NCBI RefSeq assembly: GCF_901709675.1
Contig: NC_051088.1
Location: 7,775,693 to 7,839,692, forward strand
Length of the DNA: 64,000 nucleotides
Reading direction: 5' to 3'
DNA from: Syngnathus acus
Lineage: Eukaryota; Chordata; Actinopteri; Syngnathiformes; Syngnathidae
Shown here: in pieces, positions 23,631-34,984 of the stretch
Numbering within the stretch: the first letter of the stretch is position 1
Layout: the number at the start of each line of letters is the position of its first letter
Notes under the pieces: generated by a model
What the model was told of the DNA's origin: nothing
Seen by the model: the letters and a program-made list of their open reading frames with translations, nothing else
Databases searched by the model: none
Program-made: the position numbers and the translations under genes

Positions 23631-24944
23631 TTAGTCGCCCCCACCACTAAATAGGGACCCCAGCTTTGAGGTCTTAGAATAAATCATGTTCTAGTCTGTT
23701 CTCTTTTATACCGAAAGGCCAAGTGGGAAGAGTGAGCTTTGCACTAACAACATTTTTCTACGTGGAATGCTCACCAAAACAATAAATAGTGTTACCAGGA
23801 ACAACTGGTGTGAGGTCCAAGCATCCCCCCCCCAACCCCCTTCTTTAATTTGGAGTCTGCCGTTGGCGGTAGCAATAACTGTAGATTAGTAGTAGGGGGA
23901 TTTCTCTCGGGAGAGGGACTACAGAGGAAATCGTTCCAGGCCATTCCTCGGCAAACGCTTTTCTTTCCAAATGCCGGAATGCTCCGCTTCATTGTCTTTG
24001 CAGCCCCATAATACCCCCAACACCACCGCTGCAGTTTTACGGCTCTTCTGAGGGACAATTTGTTTGTTGGGTCATGGTTTTATTTGTTGGTGCTCTGCGA
24101 AGGGTAGGGAAGGACATCAAATGAAAGCCATTAATCACCTCACAGGCCATAAGAGATAATTGTGAAGGGAGAGAGAGAAAGACATTGAAGTGTTCTGGAA
24201 AGGAGGTAAACGAGATAAATCACAAAGTGTGATGTTAAGCCTCTACATACAACTGCCTTGGCCTTCAGTCTTACTTGATTTACTTGTGCACACAATTGAA
24301 ATATGAGTTGGACTGTGGGATTGTTTGGATCAACAAATTGTGCAACTGATGAGGCTGTATTGTGTTTTAAAGGACAGAATAGAGCATTTAGGACAAATGC
24401 TCATTGACAAACTTTGACAAACTGTTGAATAAAAAATGAGAAAGTAATAGTTATGATTTATTGTCTGATGCGTGAGTGTAGTATGGGTTTGTACGGTCGG
24501 CATTCCAGGGATTGATGTTGAAGAGACAAAGAATGTACTGTGTTCCCAATCTGCTGGATGCCTCAAGTGCAACTCAAATGATTTATGAAGTCATCAAGCA
24601 GCTATTCTTCTGCAACCTCTAATGAGCTAAAGATATTTACATAATTTCTCAATGCAGCCGATGGCCACATCTTTTTATGTCTTTACAGTGAAATAATTGA
24701 TTGATAAACACTACATATTTCAACGTCAGTGCTTCAATATCGCACAATAGAACGTTAGAGTTGAGAGCTGCGTCAAATGTCAAAAACATAAATTTTAAGC
24801 AATTATATGCAATAAATGGACTTCAAAGTGGCAACCCCAAATATTTGACAATGCCACAATGGCGTGAGTCCTACTCTATTCAGAGCCCTTGCTTTTAGAA
24901 TAGTGTATAAAAACCATATATTCTTATGTCATGCCTTAACAACA
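23631..24944. other. Unannotated unique DNA
   Basis: Poly-C patch at 23825. No supportable gene. Confidence 0.5.
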
Positions 24945-25546
24945 AACTGGACTGGACTGATCACACCCGCGCCATGTACAAAAAGGGCCAGAGTTCCTCC
25001 ACCTGCTGAGGAGACTGAGGTCCTTCGATGTGTGCAGGGCTCTCCACCGGACCTTCTATGACTCTGTGGTGGCCTCAGCCATCCTCTACGCTGTGGTCTG
25101 CTGGGGTGGGGGCAGTACTGACTGGGACATAGGGAAACTGAATAAGACGGTGAGCTCTGTCCTGGGCTGTCCCCTAGACTCCATTGAGGTTGTGGGTGAG
25201 AAGAGGACGTTGATTAAGCTTAAATCCATCATGGACAACACCTCTCACCCCCTCCATGAGATTGTGCGGTCCCTGAGCAGCTCCTTTAGCGGCAGACTTT
25301 TGCACCTTCGGTGTAGGAAGGAACGGTTCCGCAGGTCCTTCATTCCCTCTGCTGTCAAACTTTACAACATGCGTGGCACCTGATAAAATGTGTTTCGTCT
25401 CTACTTACGGCACTTGTGTTTGTCCTTGTCTGTTATTTACCCTTTTTTGAAATTTTGGCACTTGTTTTATTCTTGCGCTCGTATTATTCTTGCACTCATA
25501 TGCGCTGCTGTAACAAGTGAATTTCCCCGCTGTGGGATGAATAAAG

Positions 25547-25586
<40 letters not shown>
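24945..25586 (+). mobile_element. L2-type LINE, 3' end of the reverse transcriptase ORF with (AATC)n tail
   Basis: The frame at 25030-25383 encodes the C-terminal region downstream of the RT domain typical of fish L2/CR1-group LINEs. Recognisable segments are RTFYDSVVASAILYAVVCWG, SVLGCPLDSIEVVGEKRTL, SHPLHEIV and RRSFIPSAVKLYN, followed by a stop at 25381. Upstream codons from 24949 (LDWTDHTRAMYKKGQS) are in another frame. A 1-bp loss near 25000 breaks the ORF. A short 3' UTR has AATAAAG and ends in (AATC)n at 25549-25586, the microsatellite-like tail expected for L2. The element is 5'-truncated and dead. Confidence 0.88.
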
Positions 25587-26285
25587 GATCGGTTTCACAG
25601 CATAATTAGAAGTCTAAGTGCTGCCAAACCATTCCAACTGGATATGTAGAAATAATCTTAAAATCTAACACTCTTGTGCAAAATAAGTGTCAACTGTCAC
25701 AGTTTGCTCCGGTAGTCCTTCTTTCTCATGTTTCTCCTGTCATTCAAAATTAGACCTCAGTATTCTGTCATTTTATGACACTTATCTAAGTGTTTAATCA
25801 TTTGTGAATGTTGACTCATTTGAGTGATGTACATCCCATATAGCATTGTATGTACATCACTCTTGGTGTTTTTTGTTTTATGGTCCTGTTTATCAACACA
25901 AATGGAAAGAGTTGACGTATATACTATTCAGTCGATGGTGCGTATCGGGATAGTATTAAAATTTGAAATCAGGAAATTGGACAAAGAATGGGTCAGTGAT
26001 CTTTTTTCGTAATTAAGACTCCGAAATGGCATAGTTAATTAATGCATTTTAATCTCGTACACAAAGCCAAGTCTGGCAAGGAGGGCGCTTGCTCCAGCAT
26101 AGCGAAATTCTTCTTGGCCTGGAACTGTCAGATGCTCAGGGCATCATGAGCAGATGTGTTGAAAGAGTGAAAAAGCCACAAGCTGTCCTTCCACCTGTCC
26201 TTCTCACCTCTTCTCACAGACTGAATGACCCATGCTGCAAAATCTCTTCATACAAATGCTTGTTGACCCTCTGGTCCATGTTGGA
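25587..26285. other. Unannotated unique DNA
   Basis: Nothing recognised. Confidence 0.5.
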
Positions 26286-26304
26286 GGGGGGGGGGGGGGG
26301 GGGG
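26286..26304. repeat. Poly-G run (19 G)
   Basis: An uninterrupted G tract, possibly able to form intermolecular G4. Length may be affected by sequencing. Confidence 0.9.
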
Positions 26305-26444
26305 TTGTCATGTTTAATTTGGATTTGCAATATATATTCAATGACACCAGTCATGAAACATTTCTGACACACCTTCTGTATACTCCATATATACACATAT
26401 TATTAAAGGTAAGTGTCTTGTGCTGTCCAGTTAAATCCCTAAAC
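26305..26444. other. Unannotated spacer
   Basis: Short spacer before two adjacent TIR-B elements. Confidence 0.5.
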
Positions 26445-26803
26445 TATCGTATTTTCCGCACCATAAAGTGCTTCGGATTAAAAAGCGCAGACTCAATTTT
26501 CGGGGCTCTTCTGTACTTAATCATAGGGCGCACAACATTACAGGGCGCATGCATACCATGGTTTACGATAAACAAAAAAATGAAACGATAGCAAGACAGT
26601 AAGATCGGTTGCACTTTATTCTGCTATTTAACCATGTACTCTACTGTACTGTACTCACGTTATTATTAATCGCAAATCCACTAAAGTCCTCATCTTCTGT
26701 AAATGTACAGATTTTGAAATTTGGGTCACACAAAAGACGCGCTTTTGGTTTTTGAGAAAATTGAAGGCTTTTAAGTGCACCTTATGGTGCGGAAAATACT
26801 GCA
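26445..26803 (+). mobile_element. TIR-B-like element, diverged copy (359 bp)
   Basis: Left end TATCGTATTTTCCGCACCAT and right end GGTGCGGAAAATACTGCA are related inverted termini. The interior has GGGCGCAC motifs but little similarity to other B copies, so it may be a subfamily. Confidence 0.65.
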
Positions 26804-26843
26804 GTTAATTGACTGAATGATTAAATTTTATTATAAAATAAGT

Positions 26844-27592
26844 TACCACACTTAAAAACTTTACTCAAACAAACACAGTGCGCCTAATAATGCAGAGCGC
26901 CTTATTTATATGGAACAATTGATGAATTTGTTGATCCACACTGTTTGTACACAGCGCTCTGCCAAAATGTTTCAGTACGTTTTAGTACGACTAGTAAATT
27001 ACAAGGTCGCATCGCTTTCAGCATTATGGCAACCGTAGTCAGGGGCGTCACCAAAGGAAGCTACTACTGGTCGATCGCATAACATTTAAAAAATAAAACA
27101 TTCTTCCATCGCTTGATTGACATACAGGTAAGCCTGTCAGGAGGCAATCACAGTGAACCGCACATGCGCAATAGACAGTGACCACACCCCCTCACCGCAG
27201 CAAGTTTGGCTGCACATAGACAAACTCAGCACCAAAGCTAATCAACGCATTACGCACACACTCACTTTTTTCTTCTAAACTAAAGAAAATTTATGACCAT
27301 CAAAAATGAGTGGGGCTGCTGGACCAAGTAAGAAGCCAAACCGTATCACTTTCATACGGAAAGGGAGTTGGACTTTACCTCATTGACTGGGTTGACATTC
27401 CCTTTAGCACAGCACCATCTAGTGGATGCATACCACAACTCTAGTCAACCCCAGTTTGATGCAGTAGCTTCTATTCTATGCGCCTTTTAATCCGGTGCGC
27501 CCTATACGTATATGAAATAATTTCTAAAATAAAAAATTCAATGAAGGTGTGCTTTATAATCCAGTGTGCCTTATAGTGCAGAAAATACGGTA
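26844..27592 (+). mobile_element. TIR-B element (749 bp)
   Basis: Collinear with 16468-17530 at both ends: CAGTGCGCCTAATAATGCAG, GTACACAGCGCTCTGCCAAA and CATCTAGTGGATGCATACC are shared. The right end is CTTATAGTGCAGAAAATACGG. The left terminus is decayed (TTACCACACTTAAAAAC). A 26-codon frame at 27306-27386 starts MSGAAGPSKKPNRITF and stops. Only 40 bp separates it from the previous B element. Confidence 0.75.
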
Positions 27593-29372
27593 ATTGATTA
27601 GCTAAAGCCTTTCTCATTGATGAGCTATTGCAAACAGTCCCCATGGCATTGACTATTTGCCTGTATATGCATAGGCCTGCACACCCAATGGCTTATCTCA
27701 GGTGCTACTTAACAAAACATGATTATAAAGTGTTGTTTGGGCCACATATCGATACACTGTTTACACTGTTTTGTTCTTCCATGTGTGGGGTCTCTTACGC
27801 AAAATTGGTTAGGATGTTAAAAACAGTTACCCTGCTCAACTCAAATTCTCCAAGCCACTTGTATTCCCCCAAACGTTTCTCCATTTTCTTCTCCCAGTGT
27901 TTTTTAATAAAATTCCCATCTGCTGTTTTGAGAGTAACCGGAAGCTGTGATTAAATATGTTCATTAGTGTCCCTGTGTGACTGAGTACTACCATGTCATT
28001 TCTGCACAGGTCAGGGAGGCCAAGAGCAATATTCATGAAAGAATAATAGCTGGCCTATGTTCATTTAAAAGGGGGCAGACATTATGATGTGCCCACATTT
28101 GAATAGAATAGAGATTTTCTTTAAACAACTCAAGATCAGAGAAAAAGGCTACATTCACATTAAGTTGTGGACAGCCACAGAAACCCTGTTACAGACCAGC
28201 ATGGACAGAAATGGATGGTCATTGGACAATGCAGGGTGATGGGATTGTGGTGGATGACCAGGAAGATCGTAAACCCCTTCAAAACACCACAGTAGAATAC
28301 AAATTGATGAAAAAGTTCTCACTGGTTCAGTTTACTTAAAAAAAATTGGGAAAGTGAGTGCCTCCAGTTTTTTTTTTTAATTAATTTAAAGCTAAAAAAA
28401 AAAAGGTTTGTATGGAGACAGTTTGGACTCTAATGTTCATCCATTTCTACACCATTTGACTACAATTGATCATGGGTGAACTTGAGCCTATACCATGAAA
28501 AAGGTGCTGTATTGTATTGTATTACGATTGAGATCAGTGGAAAAAAAATTTCAGAATGTTGATCAGATGAGAGTTGGAACTTGCAACAGTGTTACGGAGT
28601 GTTGTATTTAAAATGTACTTTTAGTTTAACGTTAACATTTTTCAACATTGCAGTTCATTCTAACTATTTCTGGGCAGATTCTTGATGAAACCATATCAGT
28701 TTTCACTCCATCTATCTCAGAGCTGCTTCAGAGTTTAACCTTTGAATGATGGCATGGACAGGAACCTAGCAGCAGCAAACGTTTAAAGCTGCCTATGGGA
28801 TATATCGCCATGGTGACCTTGTTGTGCAGCAAATCATCAGTGCAGAGGTTGTGGAGATGACACTTGATATTTCATTGTGACAAGAGGTCATATGATTTAT
28901 TTTGTGTGTTTTGACTCAAACCTTATCCTAAATTTTGAGCAAAACCTCACTTTTTCTGTGAGTGACATCGATTCCACTTTGAATCACTCCACTTTTAATC
29001 CATGTCCCCATTTGACTTCATTTCCTTGCTTCCCAATGAAGGTTAAAGCCCTGAGCAACCTGTAAACACATTATCTGGCATGTGTTTGGGTTGAATAATC
29101 AATCAATGATGTGAGCAGAGAGAGAGGGCCATCCATTTAGCGGGTATGGCGTTGCCACGTCTGCACGTTTGTCCTGCATGTCTCTGGGGCAACAACTGGC
29201 CTCTCTGGAACAGCATTTCTGTTCAGGGCACAAAGATTCATTCTGTCTATTTAACATAGTTGCATAACTGAACACTTTACAGATTTGCTCATCAACGGTT
29301 TGAATTATTCACTATGGCATTAGTAAGGCTATTAATAAGGGTTTGTGCATGGCTATTTTCTTTTGTTTGCGT
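27593..29372. other. Unannotated unique DNA
   Basis: A weak SINE-T tail-like piece near 28436 (CATCCATTTCTACACCATTT) is too decayed to call. No gene. Confidence 0.45.
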
Positions 29373-29480
29373 TCATCCATTCATTTTCTATAGCACTTGT
29401 CCTCATGAGAGCTGGATCCTATCCTTGCTGACTTTGGCACACTGGGAATGGTCACCAGTCAATGACAAGTCAATGGCATT
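29373..29480 (-). mobile_element. SINE-T 3' fragment
   Basis: Minus-strand tail and end of body: CATCCATTCATTTTCTATAG, CTTGTCCTCATGAGAG and a decayed GGTCACCAGTCAATG. Confidence 0.55.
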
Positions 29481-29568
29481 TTCCCCCTAACCTTATTTTT
29501 CTTAGGTTGAATAAATTCTGAGTGCTGACCCATTCATAAAATATACCGGTATGCACATTTGGCGCTTC
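29481..29568. other. Spacer between SINE-T fragments
   Basis: No feature. Confidence 0.4.
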
Positions 29569-29720
29569 AAAATCATTTTCTGACCCACTTTATCCCCATG
29601 AGGGTCGAGGGCATGCTGGAGCCCGTCCCAGCAGTCTGTGGACAGTAGGCATGGTACACCCTGAACGGGTTGCCAGGCAATCACAGGGCACACATGGACA
29701 AATAACCATTCTCACTCGCC
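29569..29720 (-). mobile_element. SINE-T 3' fragment
   Basis: TTATCCCCATGAGGGTCGAG, GGCATGCTGGAGCCCGTCCC and CACCCTGAACGGGTTGCCAG match the minus orientation of the family. The head is absent. It lies 90 bp from another fragment in the same orientation. Confidence 0.7.
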
Positions 29721-30241
29721 TATGTGTGCAGAGCAAGGCCCTGAAATTTGACGACTGGCCAATTCAGTTCCACAAGGTCAGATCTCTCCCAAACGTCTTG
29801 TGTGGGGATGAAGGTGCTACCTGAAGAGATTCATTGGTGCCCCTATTGGTTTTTATTCCACTCCTGTCACTCCCTTTCACCTTAAACTCTGTGTATGCAC
29901 ATTGGGTTCCATATCTCATAAGTTTCCAATGCCCCGACGGTGCTGGTGGTACTTGGAACAATGCATCGACACTTGCAGCTTTAATTAGTGTTGTAATTAG
30001 TAGAGCTTACTCCCGCCAATAGTAATCATTTAATTGAATGTGAAATGAAATAACAATAGGGATCATATTAATAAGACACTGAAGGGAACTTCGCTGATCC
30101 GTTATCTTTAATGCTTGCTACACTAGCATAAACTACCAGCTGACTACATGCTATCAATTAACTTATTTAACGAATGCCAGAAAACTCGACACATGACTGT
30201 TGAGATAATATTGTACTGTCAGGACCTATAGACTTTTGACG
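29721..30241. other. Unannotated unique DNA
   Basis: Nothing recognised. Confidence 0.45.
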
Positions 30242-30513
30242 TAGTTTCGTATTTTCTGGACTATAAGCGCTACTTTTTGCACAAGCTTTGAACCCTGTGG
30301 TTTATAGTCCAGTGCGTCCTATCTATGGATTTTTTTCAGATATTTATGATATTGTATGATCTGTGCATATTCTCTTAAATATGGAAATTAAACATTAAAA
30401 CACCTGCGTCTTATAGTTCAATGCGGCTTATAAATGACAAAACAGGATCTCCCACTAATTTTAGCCGGTGCGGCTTATATTCGGGTACACCTTATAGTCC
30501 AGAAAGTACAGTA
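30242..30513 (+). mobile_element. TIR-C element (272 bp)
   Basis: Left end CGTATTTTCTGGACTATAAG and right end CTTATAGTCCAGAAAGTACA are inverted relatives. Internal GTGCGTCCTAT, CTGCGTCTTATAG and GGTGCGGCTTATA repeat the same subterminal theme as TIR-A and TIR-B but with distinct sequence. Confidence 0.7.
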
Positions 30514-30700
30514 TATGACTAGTTTTGTCTAATGAGGTGTGAAAAGTTCATGGACTAATGTCGTAAAATACATCAAAACCAAACTACAAACTATGAGTAA
30601 GCTGCACAACTGTAGCTTCAGCTTTCTGCAGCTACTGAACTTGTTTCAAAATGCTTTGATACACATATATCCTGTGTCATGTCATCTAGCGATAAGAAGT
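30514..30700. other. Flank of mariner relic
   Basis: Possibly decayed mariner sequence; not recognisable. Confidence 0.35.
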
Positions 30701-30992
30701 GCGACTGAGGATGTGACCAATGAGATCAGACTCAATAGAGTCATCACTGGTCATGAGTCATGGATCTTCAAGTACAACGCGCAGACAAAACTCCAGAGCC
30801 TTTGGAGGAAGGGTGCCGGTGTCGCCACAACTAAAATAAACAGGACAAGTCCAAACTCATTGTTGATGAGGCCAGACACTCAAGTAAAATCTTCACATAG
30901 ATCCTGTTGCATTTTACCTGCAAGAATAGGTGCAATACAACTCATGACTGCTTCACCATGACAACACTCCTGTTCACAATGTCCTGGGCTGC
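30701..30992 (+). pseudogene. Mariner-like transposase relic
   Basis: The frame through 30722-30810 reads LNRVITGHESWIFKYN then AQTKLQS, matching the block around the first catalytic Asp in irritans-type mariner transposases (TGDESW). Here Asp is His (codon at 30752). In another frame at 30951-30986 is LHHDNTPVHNVL, matching the second catalytic block (HHDNAPAH). The two blocks are closer than in intact enzymes, implying a deletion of some 20 codons plus a frameshift. No terminal inverted repeats were identified. It is certainly inactive. Confidence 0.75.
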
Positions 30993-31064
30993 CGGCCCTC
31001 TAAGCTGAGAATATCATCACTGGGCTGGATAAGGAGAGATACTGAAGTCAGTACTGAAGCCCGA
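30993..31064. other. Spacer
   Basis: Between mariner and SINE relics; no feature. Confidence 0.4.
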
Positions 31065-31135
31065 GCTAGAATCGAACCCACAACTTCTGCATCGTGAGGC
31101 GGACATGCGAACAGTGCTCCACCTTGCCCCCCTAT
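31065..31135 (-). mobile_element. SINE-T head (tRNA-like) fragment
   Basis: On the minus strand: GGCAAGGTGGAGCACTGTTC, a box-A-like CGCATGTCCGCCTCACGATG and a box-B-like GTGGGTTCGATTCTAGC. Only the head survives. Confidence 0.6.
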
Positions 31136-32794
31136 GATGAATGTATTTTTATCTATTTGTATTTGTATCTTATTTTATTTGTATACTAAACAAAAGGTAT
31201 TCGATTTCTCTATTCTTTAATCCAAAAGTTACAAGTTTTCTGTCACTTGTCTAGAGTTGTTATATTGAGAAGACATCCAAGCATAAAGCAAAGAAACACA
31301 GAGGTATTTCAAATATTGCATGGAATTCTATTGAAGATATGTCTATTTCTTTTTTCCTTTGCTCCACAGAAACTGTTGGAATGAAAATAGTCTGAACTAG
31401 TGGAAGCATGCTTCACAACCTCTACCTAACCCTGTTGGAATATTCATAAGCATCATTTCATTTTAGAGTCTAGGCATGTTATTAACTATTTTTTCTTCAA
31501 GGGCTAATATTGTATACAAGCTTAATAAAAGTCTGCCCATTAATACTGATGCTATGGTTAAGTACTATATTTAACAGTTTTTACAATTCTTATAAGAATC
31601 AGTAACATACTGCGGTAAATTCAATGTAAATTTGTAAATAAAATCATGATAGTATTTCACTAAGTCACAATTGGGCTCTGTTCTAACCCATTTTAAACAT
31701 TAGGAATTACATTTGTGTAATCTAGCTCTGAAACTGTGAATTTTACCAAGCAGGTTGCCCACAAGGCAAGGCACAATCACTTCCCATCTGAGACAATTTA
31801 AGTTTATGCAATGTTGGTTTCACCTTGAGCCCAGAAACTACATCCACTTCTGTTATACACTCTTAAGGTCAAGTTTAATGGTAGATTTACTGTTTTAGGG
31901 TCAATCCTTCAATCACAAATTTTCTTGGTCCAACTTAGTGTTTCTTCCTTCAGTTCAAAACACATTTTTAAGTCTGCCCTTGATACACATCATAAAGCTT
32001 GAACGGTAATGTACCGGATCAGTGATGTCGGCCATTCTACCTGCATTGATTCTGTTCCCTTGCCACAGCAGAAGGATAAATGATTTCACCCTCAACAATG
32101 ACAAGCACAGTGCCTGTCGTGTTTTAATAGACACCTCCTTCATCCGTGGCTTTGTCAATAGCCCACGTAAATACCCAGACAACAAATCTTTGTGTATACT
32201 GCCTGCTCGCAGCAGAAAAATAGACCAGACAGAAGGTCGTGATAATAGTCTTATCTGTCATTTTGTGCTGACTTGATCCACAATGTTGTTTCACGCAAGT
32301 CAGCGTGTTGACAGACCCTGAAATTAGTTTTGTCAAATGTTCTGCTAGTTTCGATGATTTCTCTTTTGTTATTGTGAAGGAAAAAGAAAATCAATCGTGA
32401 AGTCAGGTAAAACTTTGACAAGAGTGAGAGGACACCTTGTCCATGCGCCAAGAGCTTCCAAGTGATTAGAGAAGAGACAAAATCTAATTAGCCAATACAA
32501 ATACACAGTGAGTGACTTGGTGTAAAGCTACGTGCTTCCAACCTAACAGGAGTGATCAAACAACGTCAGACAAACTGTGAAGCCCCCTGTCCTTGTTTGC
32601 TTAATTAAGGAAATGTGTTTTTGTTCAAATTCAAGCTTCCAACACTAACACAGAAATGAGACATTTAGTTTTTGCTGGGTGCATATATTACAGTTGTCAA
32701 AAGTTGAATGAAACGTTTGTTTTCCAAAAAGAGTTGAGCCATTTTGAGGAAAGGAAGGTTGATTTGAACTAAGTATTATGATATATTCAGGACT
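31136..32794. other. Unannotated unique DNA
   Basis: AT-rich, no supportable gene or repeat. Confidence 0.5.
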
Positions 32795-33190
32795 ATACTG
32801 TCATGTTTTTTGTTTGGTTGGTTTTGATTTGGACTTTGGTTTACTTTTCTTTCTGTCAGTGTTATGTTTTCCTGGGTTTCTTTGTCCATCTGTTTTTTTT
32901 AGCCCCACCCCTCGAGTCTTCCAATCAGCTCGCTCAGCCACTTGTGTCTTGTCCGGGTGTTCCTCATGTTCTCGTCAGTTTGTTTGTATTTAGTTCCCTC
33001 CTTTCTCTTCAGTCTTTGTTGGGTCATTGTCCTTTGTTGTATGTGCTGTCCATGCCACACCTTGGTATTTTATTCTCATGTTTCTTGAGGTCTGCCATGA
33101 CCAGTAGTGCCTTGTTTTCCTGTTTTCATCTTTCTAAAGCAATAACCTGCACAAGCAAATCAAATCTTGTTTCTGTGATTCGATCACAAT
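32795..33190 (+). mobile_element. Possible solo-LTR relic (Ty3/Gypsy-like)
   Basis: T-rich sequence with TCTCGTCAGTTTGTTTGTAT followed by TTAGTTCCCTCC and AGTCTTTGTTGGGTCATTGT resembles a family of teleost LTRs that I recall only in outline. There is no matching second LTR, no target duplication and no internal gene. Open frames of hydrophobic composition here (32803-33231) are by-products of the T-rich strand. Alternative: unrelated T-rich DNA. Confidence 0.35.
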
Positions 33191-33359
33191 ATGGACAGAT
33201 ATTCTTGACTTTAGCCTTTTTTCATTCTTGATTGGATTCATAGCCTATTTAATCTTAATTGATAGGCAGTTGAACATCATAAAGTCCAAAGTCACTTCAG
33301 TGTAGTACATCTCCGATCGCACTTATTAAACTTCAAGTCTGTCCATTCTCCGACTTTAC

Positions 33360-33490
33360 CAGTCTCACCAGGGCTCTGTCTTGGTGCCACTTCTTTTGGT
33401 TAGATTTGACCGACAATCTGCCATTTGTAACTTGACCATAACTGGTTTATGTAGCTTACACCCAGCTCTCAACTCAATTTTACCCCCTCG
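33360..33490 (+). pseudogene. LINE reverse transcriptase relic
   Basis: QGSVLVPLLL at about 33369 and, 70 bp on, YVAYTQLSTQF at about 33447 resemble the consecutive RT blocks G(V/S)PQGSVLGPLLF and YADDTQLYL of Rex1/L2-group LINEs. The catalytic Asp pair is lost (AD-D to A-Y) and spacing is shortened. The hit is short and decayed. Confidence 0.4.
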
Positions 33491-34755
33491 CCCAACTTAC
33501 TGTCTACTACAAAAAATTCATTTTTTTTTTAACTCATACAGTAGTAGTCTATGCCATAGAGTATCATACCAGCAGAAGCATGGTGTGTGAGAACTGCAGT
33601 TGAATTTTTGAGCTTTAATAGAGCATGACAGAGGTGTTCAAAGTTTCATTCAGTAACGGAAAAAAAACACACATCAATTTAACGTAACAAATGAACACAG
33701 ATACCCAAATTAGGTGAAGATTATCTTCAAGTTGACACAATTTACTAAGGATACCAAACTGCTCAGAGTAATGCAACAACAAACACAGGCAAGCTATTAG
33801 AAAATGGCAGTCCACACTAATGCAAGCAGTCTGGGGACACAGAAATTCATTTTCTTGTTATTGAAAAATTATTCAAATGAAAAAAAAAACATTCACAATA
33901 TGATTCCCACTGAAAAGATTCTCCATGAATCCAATTGGATGAGCAAGTTGATAAAAAACCTTGTCTGAACACCACAAAAAAGATGAAAGTAGCCTCTAGG
34001 GTTGTCATGTCAAGTCATTGATAGAAGACATGCCTTCATCCATGTTCCTTTGTGTTTTGTTTTTAACAAGGATTTTGACAATAGATCAGGACTGTGCAAA
34101 TGTGCAGGTTTCGTAACCTGTGCTAATTTTGCCATCAGCTCGCAGCGACGACCCAATTCCCATTAAAAATAATCTATCACTTTAACACTGGCAATAAAAT
34201 CCAATGGGGCAAAGACAGGTACTGTGCCAGTTTTAATTTTCTTACCAACAGCTTTCAACAGATGCTCTCTGTTTATTTCTCTTCACACTTGAAGGAAAGC
34301 TTTGCCATTCTATTGAAGTCTACTCGACTCTATTTCCCCCTCCATCCCAGCTCGCCACTTTTGTCATGTAGAGTTCCCTAATGTTGTTTGACCATGTTAT
34401 GTTACTTTTATCTTGTGGGGTGAGTGGGGGTACTAGCAGAGGCATTATGATCATGACACCCAGAATGCCACTGACCTCAATGCATCATCTTGTCAGAGCT
34501 GCAGGCAGGATTAACAACCTCTGCAATAACAGATTGTTGCGGTTTTTAATTGGTGTGAAATTACTTTCTGGTGTAGTATTTGGCTTTACTGGCTATAACT
34601 GAATTTAAGAATCTGGAATGTGTGTGCTCGTGTGTCTGTAGATGAAGTGCTGTTGGTGATGGCGGCGTAGCATTTACTGTACGGTAACAGCTCCAAGTTT
34701 GAATCACAATAGTTTTCCATAGAAAAACCACCACTAGCTAGAGAAGGACAATTAC
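33491..34755. other. Unannotated unique DNA
   Basis: No gene or repeat recognised. Confidence 0.5.
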
Positions 34756-34960
34756 ATAGCACAGCCGTCTCACGGTTCTTAGGTTGGCAGTTCAAATCCA
34801 GACCCAGTTGGAGTATTCCCGCATTCAAAGTCAAATGGTAAATTGTCTCTAAAGACTCTAAATTGTCCATATGTGTGAATAGTTGGTCTATATGTGCTCG
34901 TCCAAAGTCAGTTGGGCCTGGCTTTTAGCCGACCTACGACCCCAGTGAGAATAAGCAGGA
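34756..34960 (+). mobile_element. SINE-T copy, decayed
   Basis: Head-like CAGCCGTCTCACGGTTCTTA and GGCAGTTCAAATCCAG, body GGAGTATTCCCGCATTC and AAATTGTCCATATGTGTGAA, and end CCTACGACCCCAGTGAGAAT. Order is preserved but the tail repeat is gone. Confidence 0.6.
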
Positions 34961-34984
34961 CTGGTATTTATTTTTATTTTTGTT

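Noticed and set aside
32803-33231. Hydrophobic 142-codon frame resembling a membrane protein
   Set aside because: It lies on the T-rich strand of an LTR-like repeat; hydrophobicity reflects T in second codon positions.
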